This document shows, piece by piece, positions 1 to 5,334 of a stretch of 5,334 nucleotides of DNA. Within the stretch, counting starts at the first letter, position 1, and the number at the start of each line of letters is the position of its first letter. Below the pieces are notes generated by a model that made no database searches, had not been told where the DNA came from, and worked only from the letters and a program-made list of their open reading frames with translations. A program made the position numbers and the translations under genes. The DNA comes from an uncultured Eubacteriales bacterium (GTDB lineage: Bacteria > Bacillota > Clostridia > Oscillospirales > CAG-272), in NCBI GenBank assembly GCA_900546635.1, contig URDS01000097.1:1-5334 (forward strand), read 5' to 3'.

Positions 1-15
1 CCTTATAAACACCTT

Positions 16-99
16 GTGGGCGTGCGAGTGCCGCCAATGGCGGCGCGACGGCGCGAGCAAACACGCCTCATCGTCGCAAAACCTTGGTTTTTCGACGGT
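16..99. repeat. Nested inverted repeats, possible intergenic repeat or structured RNA
   Basis: Three inverted repeats sit close together. GGCGTG at 19-24 can pair with CACGCC at 62-67. Inside it, GCCGCC at 30-35 pairs with GGCGGC at 39-44 across the loop AAT. Next to it, 70-82 pairs with 87-99 (CGTCG with CGACG, AAAAC with GTTTT, one C/T mismatch at 77/92 and one T-G wobble at 71/98) around a four-base loop. GCGACG at 45-50 could instead pair with CGTCGC at 72-77, so the two hairpins could compete. No U-run directly follows, so this is not a simple terminator. It could be a dispersed intergenic repeat, a structured RNA, or the tail of something that begins left of the window. Function is unknown; only the pairing is visible. 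Confidence 0.4.
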
Positions 100-158
100 C
101 AGTAATATGATTATAACATATTTTTCTGTTTTTTCAAGAGCGCAAACGCCTTCGGTAC

Positions 159-188
159 GAAAAAGAATGCGGCGGGCGTTCGTTTTTC
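159..188 (+). terminator. Probable intrinsic terminator upstream of the first gene
   Basis: GAATGC at 165-170 pairs with GCGTTC at 176-181 (one T-G pair) around the loop GGCGG, and is followed by GTTTTT. The five As before the stem can pair with the five Ts after it, so it may work on both strands. It would end transcription entering from the left and insulate the promoter at 229. A competing pairing of AACGCC (145-150) with GGCGTT (175-180) is possible. The stem is short, so the call is moderate. Confidence 0.4.
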
Positions 189-228
189 CGCAAACTAAAC
201 ATAAAAGAAAAGAATTGCGCAAAATCGG

Positions 229-257
229 TTGACTTACCGTTGTGAGATCGTTATAGT
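229..257 (+). promoter_or_regulatory. Sigma-A type promoter of the (alpha/alpha)-barrel protein gene
   Basis: The -35 box TTGACT (229-234) and the -10 box TATAGT (252-257) are 17 bases apart, each one mismatch from consensus. Transcription should start near 263-265, giving an untranslated leader of about 75 bases. The leader contains a small hairpin at 293-314 (GCTT/AAGC core with CCG/CGG at the base) just ahead of the ribosome binding site. No known riboswitch or clear operator was recognised in it. Confidence 0.7.
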
Positions 258-322
258 TATAGATAAGTGTATAGCGTCGAAAGAAAAAAATACCGGGGCT
301 TTTTAAGCTTTCGGAATCGCTT

Positions 323-329
323 GGGAGGA
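323..329 (+). promoter_or_regulatory. Ribosome binding site fixing the start at 338
   Basis: GGGAGGA lies 8 bases before the ATG at 338. It is close to the anti-Shine-Dalgarno complement and well spaced, and supports this start over any internal ATG. Confidence 0.85.
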
Positions 330-337
330 AAATACAC

Positions 338-2314
338 ATGACAGAAATCATTCAAAACGGCAAAGAAACGCTTTTGTGCATCGACGGCAAGCCGTTTGCA
401 AAAATTCTCGCCGCCGAGGGCGCGGAGGACGTTTTTGAGCCGTTGGAAGCGGGAGCGTGGCGCTGGAAACGGCATACTGCGGCGCCGACAGATCGGATGC
501 GCATGGAGGTTGTTGTATGCGGGAAACCGGATTTTACGATGATTCCGTCGGTGAGCTATAACGGAAACGGCTGGGGAACGACGCCCGAATACGTAGGAGA
601 TCGCTGCGACGGAACGCCCTGGACATTCGCATCGCATCGCTGCACCATTCCGGCTTGTACATACAGCGAAAATGAAATCGGAAGCTTTGCCCTGATGGCG
701 GAGGCAAACGACAACACAGCCTGCTCTCTGTATCTGGAGGCGGATGGAGAACATCACGTCATCCTGTTCCCGGAAGAAGAAGGACCGAAGACCCTGCAGC
801 GGCATTTCTGGGCAGAAGCGTTTCAGGGACACATGGAGCCGCGCAGTGAGTTTACGGCGATTCTGCAGGCCTATCCGTCGGACGGCGCCAAGCATCGCTA
901 TGCGGGGCTGCTTGACTTTGCATGGCGTTATTACGGCCATTCGATCCGTCCCGAATATTCCGCGAAAGAGCTTTACCGCTTATGCATTGCCTATAGCCGG
1001 TACCTTTTTGAGCGGGAGCAGAACGGTTTTGCCGCCTTTACAATGGGCGCGCAGTGGCATCTTGGCACCACTTCGTATAAAAAAACCGAGCACCGGTATG
1101 AAATCAGTTGGGTCGGGCAGAGCGCGTCGATGGCCAATGCGTTCATTTGGGATTATTTGGAGACCGGTGACCGCGAAAAACTGGATCAGGCGCTGGAAGC
1201 GCACGACAGCTGGCTGAAGTTCGGCCGGTACCCGGCGGGACATGTCGCCGCGCGTGTTGATTTTGACGATTGGCGCTACGGCGAGTATCCGGCGGATTTC
1301 AAACCCGACCGCTGGAAGCTCGGCGAATGCTCTTACGAGACGCATATGAGCTTTGCAGGGAAGAAATTCCGTCGTGCGGCCGACGGTCAGATTTTGATTT
1401 CTAACGATGCCTGTAATATCGGCGGCGCGGCCGACGGTTATTTTGAAGCGTACGATCTTTTGCAGAAGGCCGGGATCGACAAGCCGGCGTATCTTGAAGC
1501 GGCGCTCGGCATCTGTGATTTTGCACTGAACAATCAGGACGAGGAGGGCGCTTTTGCAAAATCGTGGGATGAAGAGGGCAAGGTGCTGACAAAAAAGGGA
1601 ACCATTGCATGCTTCCTGATTTTGCCGTTGATTACGGCGTATCGCAAAACAAAAGACCAAAAGTATCTTGACGGCGCGGTGCGCGCATTCGACTATTATT
1701 ACGGCGCGCTTGAGCGCGACGGCTTTACGACGGCGGGCGCGCTGGATACATACTGCATCGACAAGGAGTCTTCGAGTCCGCTGCTCCGCGATGCGCTGGC
1801 GCTTTATGATGTGACGAAAGACGCGCGCTATGTGCGTGCGGCTGAAAAAATCGCATGGTATCTGTGTACATGGATGATGCACTTTACCGTTCGGTATCCC
1901 GAAGATTCTCTGATCGGAAAAATGGGGTATGATACGTTTGGTTCCACCTCTGTTTCTACCGCGCATCAGGCGCTGGACCAGTACGCGCTGCGCGATGTGC
2001 TCTCGTTCTTAAAACTGTATGAACTGACGGGCTTTGCGCAGTGGCGTGAACGTGCGATCGCATTCTGGTGCAATGCCTGCCAGTGCATCTCGGACGGCAC
2101 ACAGTATATCAACGGCCGGATTCGTCCTGCGGGCGCACAGGATGAGGCGATTTTCCATACCCGTTGGGGACGTTACGGCGTCAAACCGTTCGGACCGTCT
2201 CAATGGCTGCCCGCATGGCCCTGCGCGTTCCGGTTGGAAAATCTGCGTTGGCATCCCGACTGGTCTGTGTTTGAAGAGGGGCTTGAAGCCATTGAGGGCA
2301 AAATAGAAAAATAA
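338..2314 (+). CDS. Uncharacterised cytoplasmic protein, probable (alpha/alpha)-barrel carbohydrate-active enzyme
   Basis: The 658-residue product is complete, with its own promoter, ribosome binding site and TAA stop. I do not recognise the exact family. It begins MTEIIQNGKE with no signal peptide or membrane segment, so it should act in the cytoplasm. Residues 1 to about 185 look beta-rich (SVSYNGNGWG at 71-80, SLYLEADGEHHVILFP at 130-145). From about 186 onward there are repeated helix pairs, as in six-hairpin glycosidases and lyases: YEISWVGQSASMANAFIWDYLETGD (254-278, in two blocks), AYDLLQKAGI (371-380), LITAYRKTKDQKYLDGAVRAF (431-451, in two blocks), and FLKLYELTG (557-565). Aromatic and acidic patches typical of sugar-binding clefts include VDFDDWRYGEYP (307-318), SFGS-like FGSTSVSTAHQALDQ (534-548), and HTRWGRYG (607-614) with FGPSQWLPAWP (618-628). 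Which residues are catalytic cannot be told. A role in intracellular processing of oligosaccharides, perhaps uronic-acid containing, is inference. No transporter or regulator gene lies beside it here. Confidence 0.6.
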   Translation: MTEIIQNGKETLLCIDGKPFAKILAAEGAEDVFEPLEAGAWRWKRHTAAPTDRMRMEVVVCGKPDFTMIPSVSYNGNGWGTTPEYVGDRCDGTPWTFASHRCTIPACTYSENEIGSFALMAEANDNTACSLYLEADGEHHVILFPEEEGPKTLQRHFWAEAFQGHMEPRSEFTAILQAYPSDGAKHRYAGLLDFAWRYYGHSIRPEYSAKELYRLCIAYSRYLFEREQNGFAAFTMGAQWHLGTTSYKKTEHRYEISWVGQSASMANAFIWDYLETGDREKLDQALEAHDSWLKFGRYPAGHVAARVDFDDWRYGEYPADFKPDRWKLGECSYETHMSFAGKKFRRAADGQILISNDACNIGGAADGYFEAYDLLQKAGIDKPAYLEAALGICDFALNNQDEEGAFAKSWDEEGKVLTKKGTIACFLILPLITAYRKTKDQKYLDGAVRAFDYYYGALERDGFTTAGALDTYCIDKESSSPLLRDALALYDVTKDARYVRAAEKIAWYLCTWMMHFTVRYPEDSLIGKMGYDTFGSTSVSTAHQALDQYALRDVLSFLKLYELTGFAQWRERAIAFWCNACQCISDGTQYINGRIRPAGAQDEAIFHTRWGRYGVKPFGPSQWLPAWPCAFRLENLRWHPDWSVFEEGLEAIEGKIEK

Positions 2315-2336
2315 GTGCAATCCGTAATAAGTGCAA
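2310..2336. repeat. 11-base direct repeat at the end of the first gene
   Basis: AATAAGTGCAA occurs at 2310-2320 and again at 2326-2336, a 16-base period. The first copy contains the TAA stop of the upstream gene. It may be a small duplication or a binding site; nothing else supports a function. Confidence 0.5.
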
Positions 2337-2347
2337 CACGTACAAAA

Positions 2348-2400
2348 AAGAGGAAAATTTTTCTGGAATGGTTGACAATATGCAAAGTTTGTGATATACT
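2348..2400 (+). promoter_or_regulatory. Strong sigma-A promoter of the riboswitch-ATPase unit
   Basis: A perfect -35 box TTGACA (2372-2377) is followed after 17 bases by TATACT (2395-2400), with TG at 2392-2393 forming an extended -10. The A/T-rich run just before it (AAAATTTTT at 2354-2362) sits where an UP element would contact the alpha subunit. The predicted start, about 2406-2408, falls directly at the 5' edge of the riboswitch P1 stem, which fits a leader RNA that begins with the aptamer. Confidence 0.85.
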
Positions 2401-2407
2401 TATTTTA

Positions 2408-2495
2408 TTCCGTGAGGGAGTAGTCGGCGCTTTCGCGCTTCAAGTTCAACATTCGGTTATCGGCCTGGCTTGAATGAAATGACAAGACTCATGGA
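2408..2495 (+). ncRNA. yybP-ykoY family manganese riboswitch aptamer
   Basis: Two core segments of the family are present: GGAGTAG at 2417-2423 and CAAGA at 2483-2487. They are flanked by the closing stem P1, in which 2410-2416 (CCGTGAG) pairs with 2488-2494 (CTCATGG), seven pairs with one G-U, extendable by T2409-A2495. Between the cores are a small hairpin GCGC-TTTC-GCGC (2427-2438) and a stem TTCAAG (2439-2444) with CTTGAA (2469-2474). In characterised members the two conserved loops dock and hold Mn2+. The 59 bases between the cores make this a compact member. Position between a strong promoter and a cation ATPase, and overlap with a terminator, agree with the assignment. The call rests on motif recognition by eye; a covariance-model search would settle it. 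Confidence 0.88.
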
Positions 2496-2522
2496 TAGGT
2501 TTTTCCTATCCATGAGTCTTTT
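2484..2522 (+). terminator. Riboswitch expression platform: intrinsic terminator
   Basis: A perfect 16-bp hairpin is formed by 2484-2499 and 2505-2520 with a TTTTT loop, followed by a short U-run (TTTT at 2519-2522, then ATATAA). Its left arm contains both the 3' strand of riboswitch P1 (2488-2494) and most of the CAAGA core. Aptamer and terminator therefore cannot form together. Ligand binding should hold P1 and prevent termination, giving an ON switch. The U-run is short, but the stem is long and perfect. It may also stop transcripts running on from the upstream gene, which lacks an obvious terminator of its own. Confidence 0.9.
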
Positions 2523-2603
2523 ATATAACTTGGCATAAATCGGCGCGGATTTTGATATGTACTTAAAGTAGGCAAATAAAACAATAAAAAATATATATGT
2601 AAA
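2523..2603 (+). other. A/T-rich leader between terminator and ribosome binding site
   Basis: About 80 bases, mostly A-rich towards the end, with no strong hairpin and no recognisable gene. The ribosome binding site is not complementary to the riboswitch strands in any way I can see, so control should be at transcription rather than translation. Confidence 0.5.
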
Positions 2604-2609
2604 AAGGAG
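2604..2609 (+). promoter_or_regulatory. Ribosome binding site of the P-type ATPase
   Basis: AAGGAG lies 12 bases before the ATG at 2622, a little longer than the usual 6-9. No in-frame alternative start lies between them, and the protein N-terminus matches the family's usual beginning, so 2622 is kept. Confidence 0.75.
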
Positions 2610-2621
2610 CGTTTTGTCAAG

Positions 2622-5255
2622 ATGAAATTTTACTCCGAGAGCGTTGACCGGGTTTTGGAAGAAACTTCGGCAAATCGCGGAGGCCTGACCTCTTCCGAGG
2701 CGGAGAAGCGGCTGGCCGAAAACGGCAAAAACAAGCTGCGCGAGGCGAAAAAGGATTCGATCATCAAACAGTTTTTCAAGCAGATGGCCGATCCCATGAT
2801 TATTATTCTGCTGGTGGCGGCGGCAATCAGCGCGGTGACCTCGATTTATGAGGGAGAGGGCGTCGCGGATGTTATCATCATTCTGTTTGTTGTCATTGTC
2901 AATGCGGTACTCGGCGTTTATCAGGAAAACAAAGCGGAAAAGGCGATTGAAGCGCTGCAGGAAATGAGCGCCGCAACATCAAAAGTGCTTCGTGACGGCA
3001 AGGTTTGTCAGATCAAAAGCGAGGATCTGGTAAAGGGCGATGTCGTTTTGCTTGAAGCGGGTGATTCGGTGCCGGCGGACGGTCGTCTGATTGAAAATGC
3101 AAGTCTCAAGATTGAAGAGGCGGCGCTGACCGGCGAGAGCGTTCCGGTTACGAAATTTATTGATATTATCGAGCTTCGGGACAAAAGGGAAGTTCCGCTC
3201 GGCGACCGCAAAAACATGGTGTATATGGGCAGCACGGTCGCGTATGGCCGCGGCACCTTTGTCGTAACCGCTACCGGTATGGATACCGAGATGGGGAAGA
3301 TCGCGGACGCGCTGGCGCGTGCCGAAGAGGGACAGACGCCGCTTCAGATCAAACTCTCCCAGCTCTCGAAAATTTTAACCTGGCTGGTACTCGGCATTTG
3401 TGTGCTGATTTTCGGCGTTCAGTTGCTCCGCGACGGTTTTGCATTTGAAACGATTATGGATTCGTTTATGGTGGCCGTGTCCCTTGCCGTGGCTGCCATT
3501 CCTGAAGGGCTTGCGGCGGTTGTAACGGTCGTGCTTTCGATCGGCGTGACCAATATGTCAAAGCGCAATGCGATTATTCGCCGCCTGACCGCGGTGGAGA
3601 CGCTCGGATGCGCCCAGATTATTTGCTCCGATAAAACCGGTACGCTTACGCAGAACAAAATGACGGTAGTCGATTCATTCGGCGGCGATGAAAAACTGCT
3701 TGCCAGCGCCATGGCGCTCTGCTCGGACGCGGAACTTTCGGCGGACGGCGCCGTGACCGGAGAACCGACTGAGGCCGCGCTTGTGGCCTATGCCGCAAAA
3801 TTGGATCTGAAGAAGAATGAACTGAAAGAAAAATTCCCGCGTACCGGTGAAGCGCCGTTTGACAGCGGACGCAAGATGATGTCCACCGTACATGCGGCAA
3901 ACGGCAAATTTGTACAGTATACCAAGGGTGCGCCCGACGAGATTATACGCCGGTGCACGTCTTATTTGGAAGACGGCAAAGAGGTGCCGATGACGGAGGA
4001 ATACCGTGAGCGGATTCTGAAAGCCAATAAAACGATGGCCGATCGTGCGCTTCGCGTGCTGGCGGCGGCGTTCCGCATGTATGATGCGGCGCCGGCTTCC
4101 TACGAGCCGGATGCGCTTGAAAGCCGTTTGTGCTTTATCGGTCTTTGCGGGATGATCGACCCCGTGCGCCCGGAAGTTAAGGATGCGATTGAAGAATGTA
4201 AGAGCGCAGGTATTCGTGCGATCATGATTACCGGCGACCATATTGACACTGCGGTGGCGATCGCCAAGGAACTCGGAATTTTGTCCGGTGACCGGCGCGC
4301 CATCACCGGTTCGGAACTTGACGAGATGAGCGATGCGGAATTTTCGGAGAAATTCCGTGATATTGCGGTTTATGCGCGCGTTCAGCCTGAGCATAAAACG
4401 CGGATTGTTAATGCATGGCGCGGCGCGGGATATGTGACGGCCATGACCGGTGACGGTGTAAACGACGCGCCCTCAATCAAATCGGCGGACATCGGTGTCG
4501 GAATGGGCATCACCGGTACCGATGTAACGAAAAACGTCGCCGATATGGTTCTGGCGGACGATAATTTTGCAACCATTGTCGGTGCGGTTGAAGAGGGACG
4601 CCGCATTTATGATAATATCCGCAAGGCGATTCAATTCTTGCTCGGTTCCAATATGAGCGAGGTTATCAGCATTTTTGCGGCAACTTTGCTCGGATTTACC
4701 ATTTTGCAGCCGGTTCACTTGCTGTGGATCAATCTTGTTACCGACTGTTTCCCGGCGCTGGCGCTCGGCATGGAGCGCGCTGAGCCCGGCATTATGCAGA
4801 GAAAACCCCGTTCGGCAAAAGCCGGAATTTTCTCCGGCGGCATGGGAATCGATATTGCGTATCAGGGCGTGATGGTTTCTGTGCTGACGCTTGCTTCCTA
4901 TTTTATCGGGCATTATATTGAAAGCGGCGTATGGGAGATTACGAACAGTGCGGACGGCATGACCATGGCGTTTTTGACGATGAGCATGGCGGAAATTTTC
5001 CACAGCTTCAATATGCGTTCGCAGCGCGGCAGCATTTTCCGTCTGGGCAGCGTAAACAAGGTGCTGAATTTTGCGGCGGTCGGAAGCCTTATTGCCACGA
5101 CGCTGGTTTGCGAAGTGCCTTTCCTCGCGAATGCGTTCGGATTCACTTCTGTTGATTTCTTTGAGTATATCATTGCCATTGGCCTTGCAGCGCTCACCAT
5201 TCCGATTGTTGAACTGGTTAAAGCGATTCAGCGGCATGCCGCAAAATCGAATTAA
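2622..5255 (+). CDS. P-type (type II, SERCA-like) cation-transporting ATPase, probable Mn2+/Ca2+ exporter
   Basis: This complete 877-residue membrane pump uses ATP to move divalent cations out of the cytoplasm. Visible parts in order: cation-ATPase N-terminal domain (1-55); M1-M2 (about 57-100); actuator domain with TGES (170-173); M3-M4 (about 251-308) with PEGL (294-297); phosphorylation site CSDKTGTLT, aspartate 337; nucleotide-binding domain with KGAPDE (435-440); TGD (537-539) and hinge motif MTGDGVND (608-615); M5-M10 (about 668-866). Cation-ligand positions known from SERCA are kept: V290, A291, I293, E295 in M4; N677 and E680 in M5; N704, T707, D708 in M6; E791 in M8. Both SERCA sites thus look intact, and Ca2+ transport is plausible. 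The manganese riboswitch ahead of it argues that Mn2+ export is a main physiological role, as for riboswitch-controlled ATPases of lactic acid bacteria and streptococci. Length is normal and no motif is missing. Substrate cannot be fixed from sequence alone. Confidence 0.95.
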   Translation: MKFYSESVDRVLEETSANRGGLTSSEAEKRLAENGKNKLREAKKDSIIKQFFKQMADPMIIILLVAAAISAVTSIYEGEGVADVIIILFVVIVNAVLGVYQENKAEKAIEALQEMSAATSKVLRDGKVCQIKSEDLVKGDVVLLEAGDSVPADGRLIENASLKIEEAALTGESVPVTKFIDIIELRDKREVPLGDRKNMVYMGSTVAYGRGTFVVTATGMDTEMGKIADALARAEEGQTPLQIKLSQLSKILTWLVLGICVLIFGVQLLRDGFAFETIMDSFMVAVSLAVAAIPEGLAAVVTVVLSIGVTNMSKRNAIIRRLTAVETLGCAQIICSDKTGTLTQNKMTVVDSFGGDEKLLASAMALCSDAELSADGAVTGEPTEAALVAYAAKLDLKKNELKEKFPRTGEAPFDSGRKMMSTVHAANGKFVQYTKGAPDEIIRRCTSYLEDGKEVPMTEEYRERILKANKTMADRALRVLAAAFRMYDAAPASYEPDALESRLCFIGLCGMIDPVRPEVKDAIEECKSAGIRAIMITGDHIDTAVAIAKELGILSGDRRAITGSELDEMSDAEFSEKFRDIAVYARVQPEHKTRIVNAWRGAGYVTAMTGDGVNDAPSIKSADIGVGMGITGTDVTKNVADMVLADDNFATIVGAVEEGRRIYDNIRKAIQFLLGSNMSEVISIFAATLLGFTILQPVHLLWINLVTDCFPALALGMERAEPGIMQRKPRSAKAGIFSGGMGIDIAYQGVMVSVLTLASYFIGHYIESGVWEITNSADGMTMAFLTMSMAEIFHSFNMRSQRGSIFRLGSVNKVLNFAAVGSLIATTLVCEVPFLANAFGFTSVDFFEYIIAIGLAALTIPIVELVKAIQRHAAKSN

Positions 5256-5284
5256 TTGCTCTTTGACGCCGCACTCAAATGAAG

Positions 5285-5334
5285 TGACCCCAAAAAGTTA
5301 GACAATATTTGAGAGTAAAAAAAATTTAAGCAGT
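5285..5334. mobile_element. Probable terminal end of an IS3-family insertion sequence (partial)
   Basis: The stretch starting TGACCCCAAAAAGTTAGACA at 5285 resembles the terminal inverted repeats of IS3-family elements, which begin with TG and often carry a C-run, an A-run and GTTAGAC. The element would extend right, out of the window; no transposase coding is visible here, so the call rests on the end sequence alone. A 3-base target duplication, typical of the family, could be AAG at 5282-5284, but the other end is not seen. The end lies 29 bases after the ATPase stop, and no terminator for the ATPase is visible between them. Confidence 0.5.

Noticed and set aside
14..232. Open frame of 72 codons from a TTG near the left edge
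   Set aside because: No ribosome binding site, no recognisable protein, and it runs across several hairpins, a likely terminator and into the -35 box of the next gene. A second frame is also open from base 1 to a stop at 103-105. The end of an upstream gene cannot be fully excluded but has no support.
980..1966. Long open frame on the minus strand inside the first gene, and a similar one at 257-940
   Set aside because: They lie opposite a well-supported gene, have rare and low-complexity residue use (many R, basic stretches), no good start signals and no family resemblance. They are shadows of the plus-strand codon use.
2401..2522. Other leader RNA classes (Mg2+ M-box, T-box, NiCo riboswitch)
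   Set aside because: None of their conserved cores was recognised, while the GGAGTAG and CAAGA cores with flanking P1 fit the yybP-ykoY family directly.
2530..2558. Possible second promoter (TTGGCA with a weak -10 near 2553) after the riboswitch terminator
   Set aside because: The -10 match is poor and A/T-rich DNA gives such matches by chance. A promoter here would bypass the riboswitch, which fits badly with the strong upstream arrangement.
3675..5237. Minus-strand open frames opposite the ATPase (3675-4394, 4473-5237)
   Set aside because: The plus strand here has every P-type ATPase motif; the reverse frames have no recognisable domain and no initiation signals.
1..5334. CRISPR arrays, tRNA or rRNA genes, toxin-antitoxin pairs, phage genes
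   Set aside because: No regularly spaced repeats, no tRNA-like cloverleaf with a T-loop motif, no rRNA sequence and no additional plausible small genes were found.

Overview
The window suggests a Gram-positive bacterium of the Firmicutes, probably a clostridial gut-type organism. The basis is sigma-A style promoters with 17-base spacers, strong GGAGG-type ribosome binding sites, moderately GC-rich genes between AT-rich spacers, and a metal riboswitch with an intrinsic terminator of the kind common in that phylum. The taxon is inferred, not proven.

Layout: positions 1-228 hold no convincing gene but several inverted repeats: a nested GC-rich structure at about 19-67, a long hairpin at 70-99 and a likely intrinsic terminator at 159-188. 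A good promoter (229-257) and a strong ribosome binding site then drive a 658-residue protein (338-2314). It has no signal peptide and looks like an uncharacterised cytoplasmic carbohydrate-active enzyme with an N-terminal beta-rich part and an alpha/alpha-barrel-like C-terminal part.

The 307-base spacer 2315-2621 is the most informative stretch. It carries a near-consensus promoter with an extended -10 (2372-2400), an RNA that matches the yybP-ykoY manganese riboswitch (about 2409-2495), and a perfect 16-bp terminator hairpin (2484-2522) whose left arm reuses the closing strand of the riboswitch. An A-rich leader and a ribosome binding site follow. The controlled gene (2622-5255) is a complete 877-residue type II P-type cation ATPase. 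The expected logic is that excess Mn2+ stabilises the aptamer, blocks the terminator and switches on a pump that removes Mn2+ and/or Ca2+ from the cytoplasm.

After the ATPase the last 50 bases look like the terminal inverted repeat of an IS3-family insertion sequence starting near 5285, which the window cuts off. The two large genes are co-directional but each has its own promoter, and nothing in the sequence links their functions. The riboswitch family is known. What may be less described is the pairing of a compact aptamer with an ATPase that keeps both SERCA-type cation sites, and the identity of the enzyme upstream.
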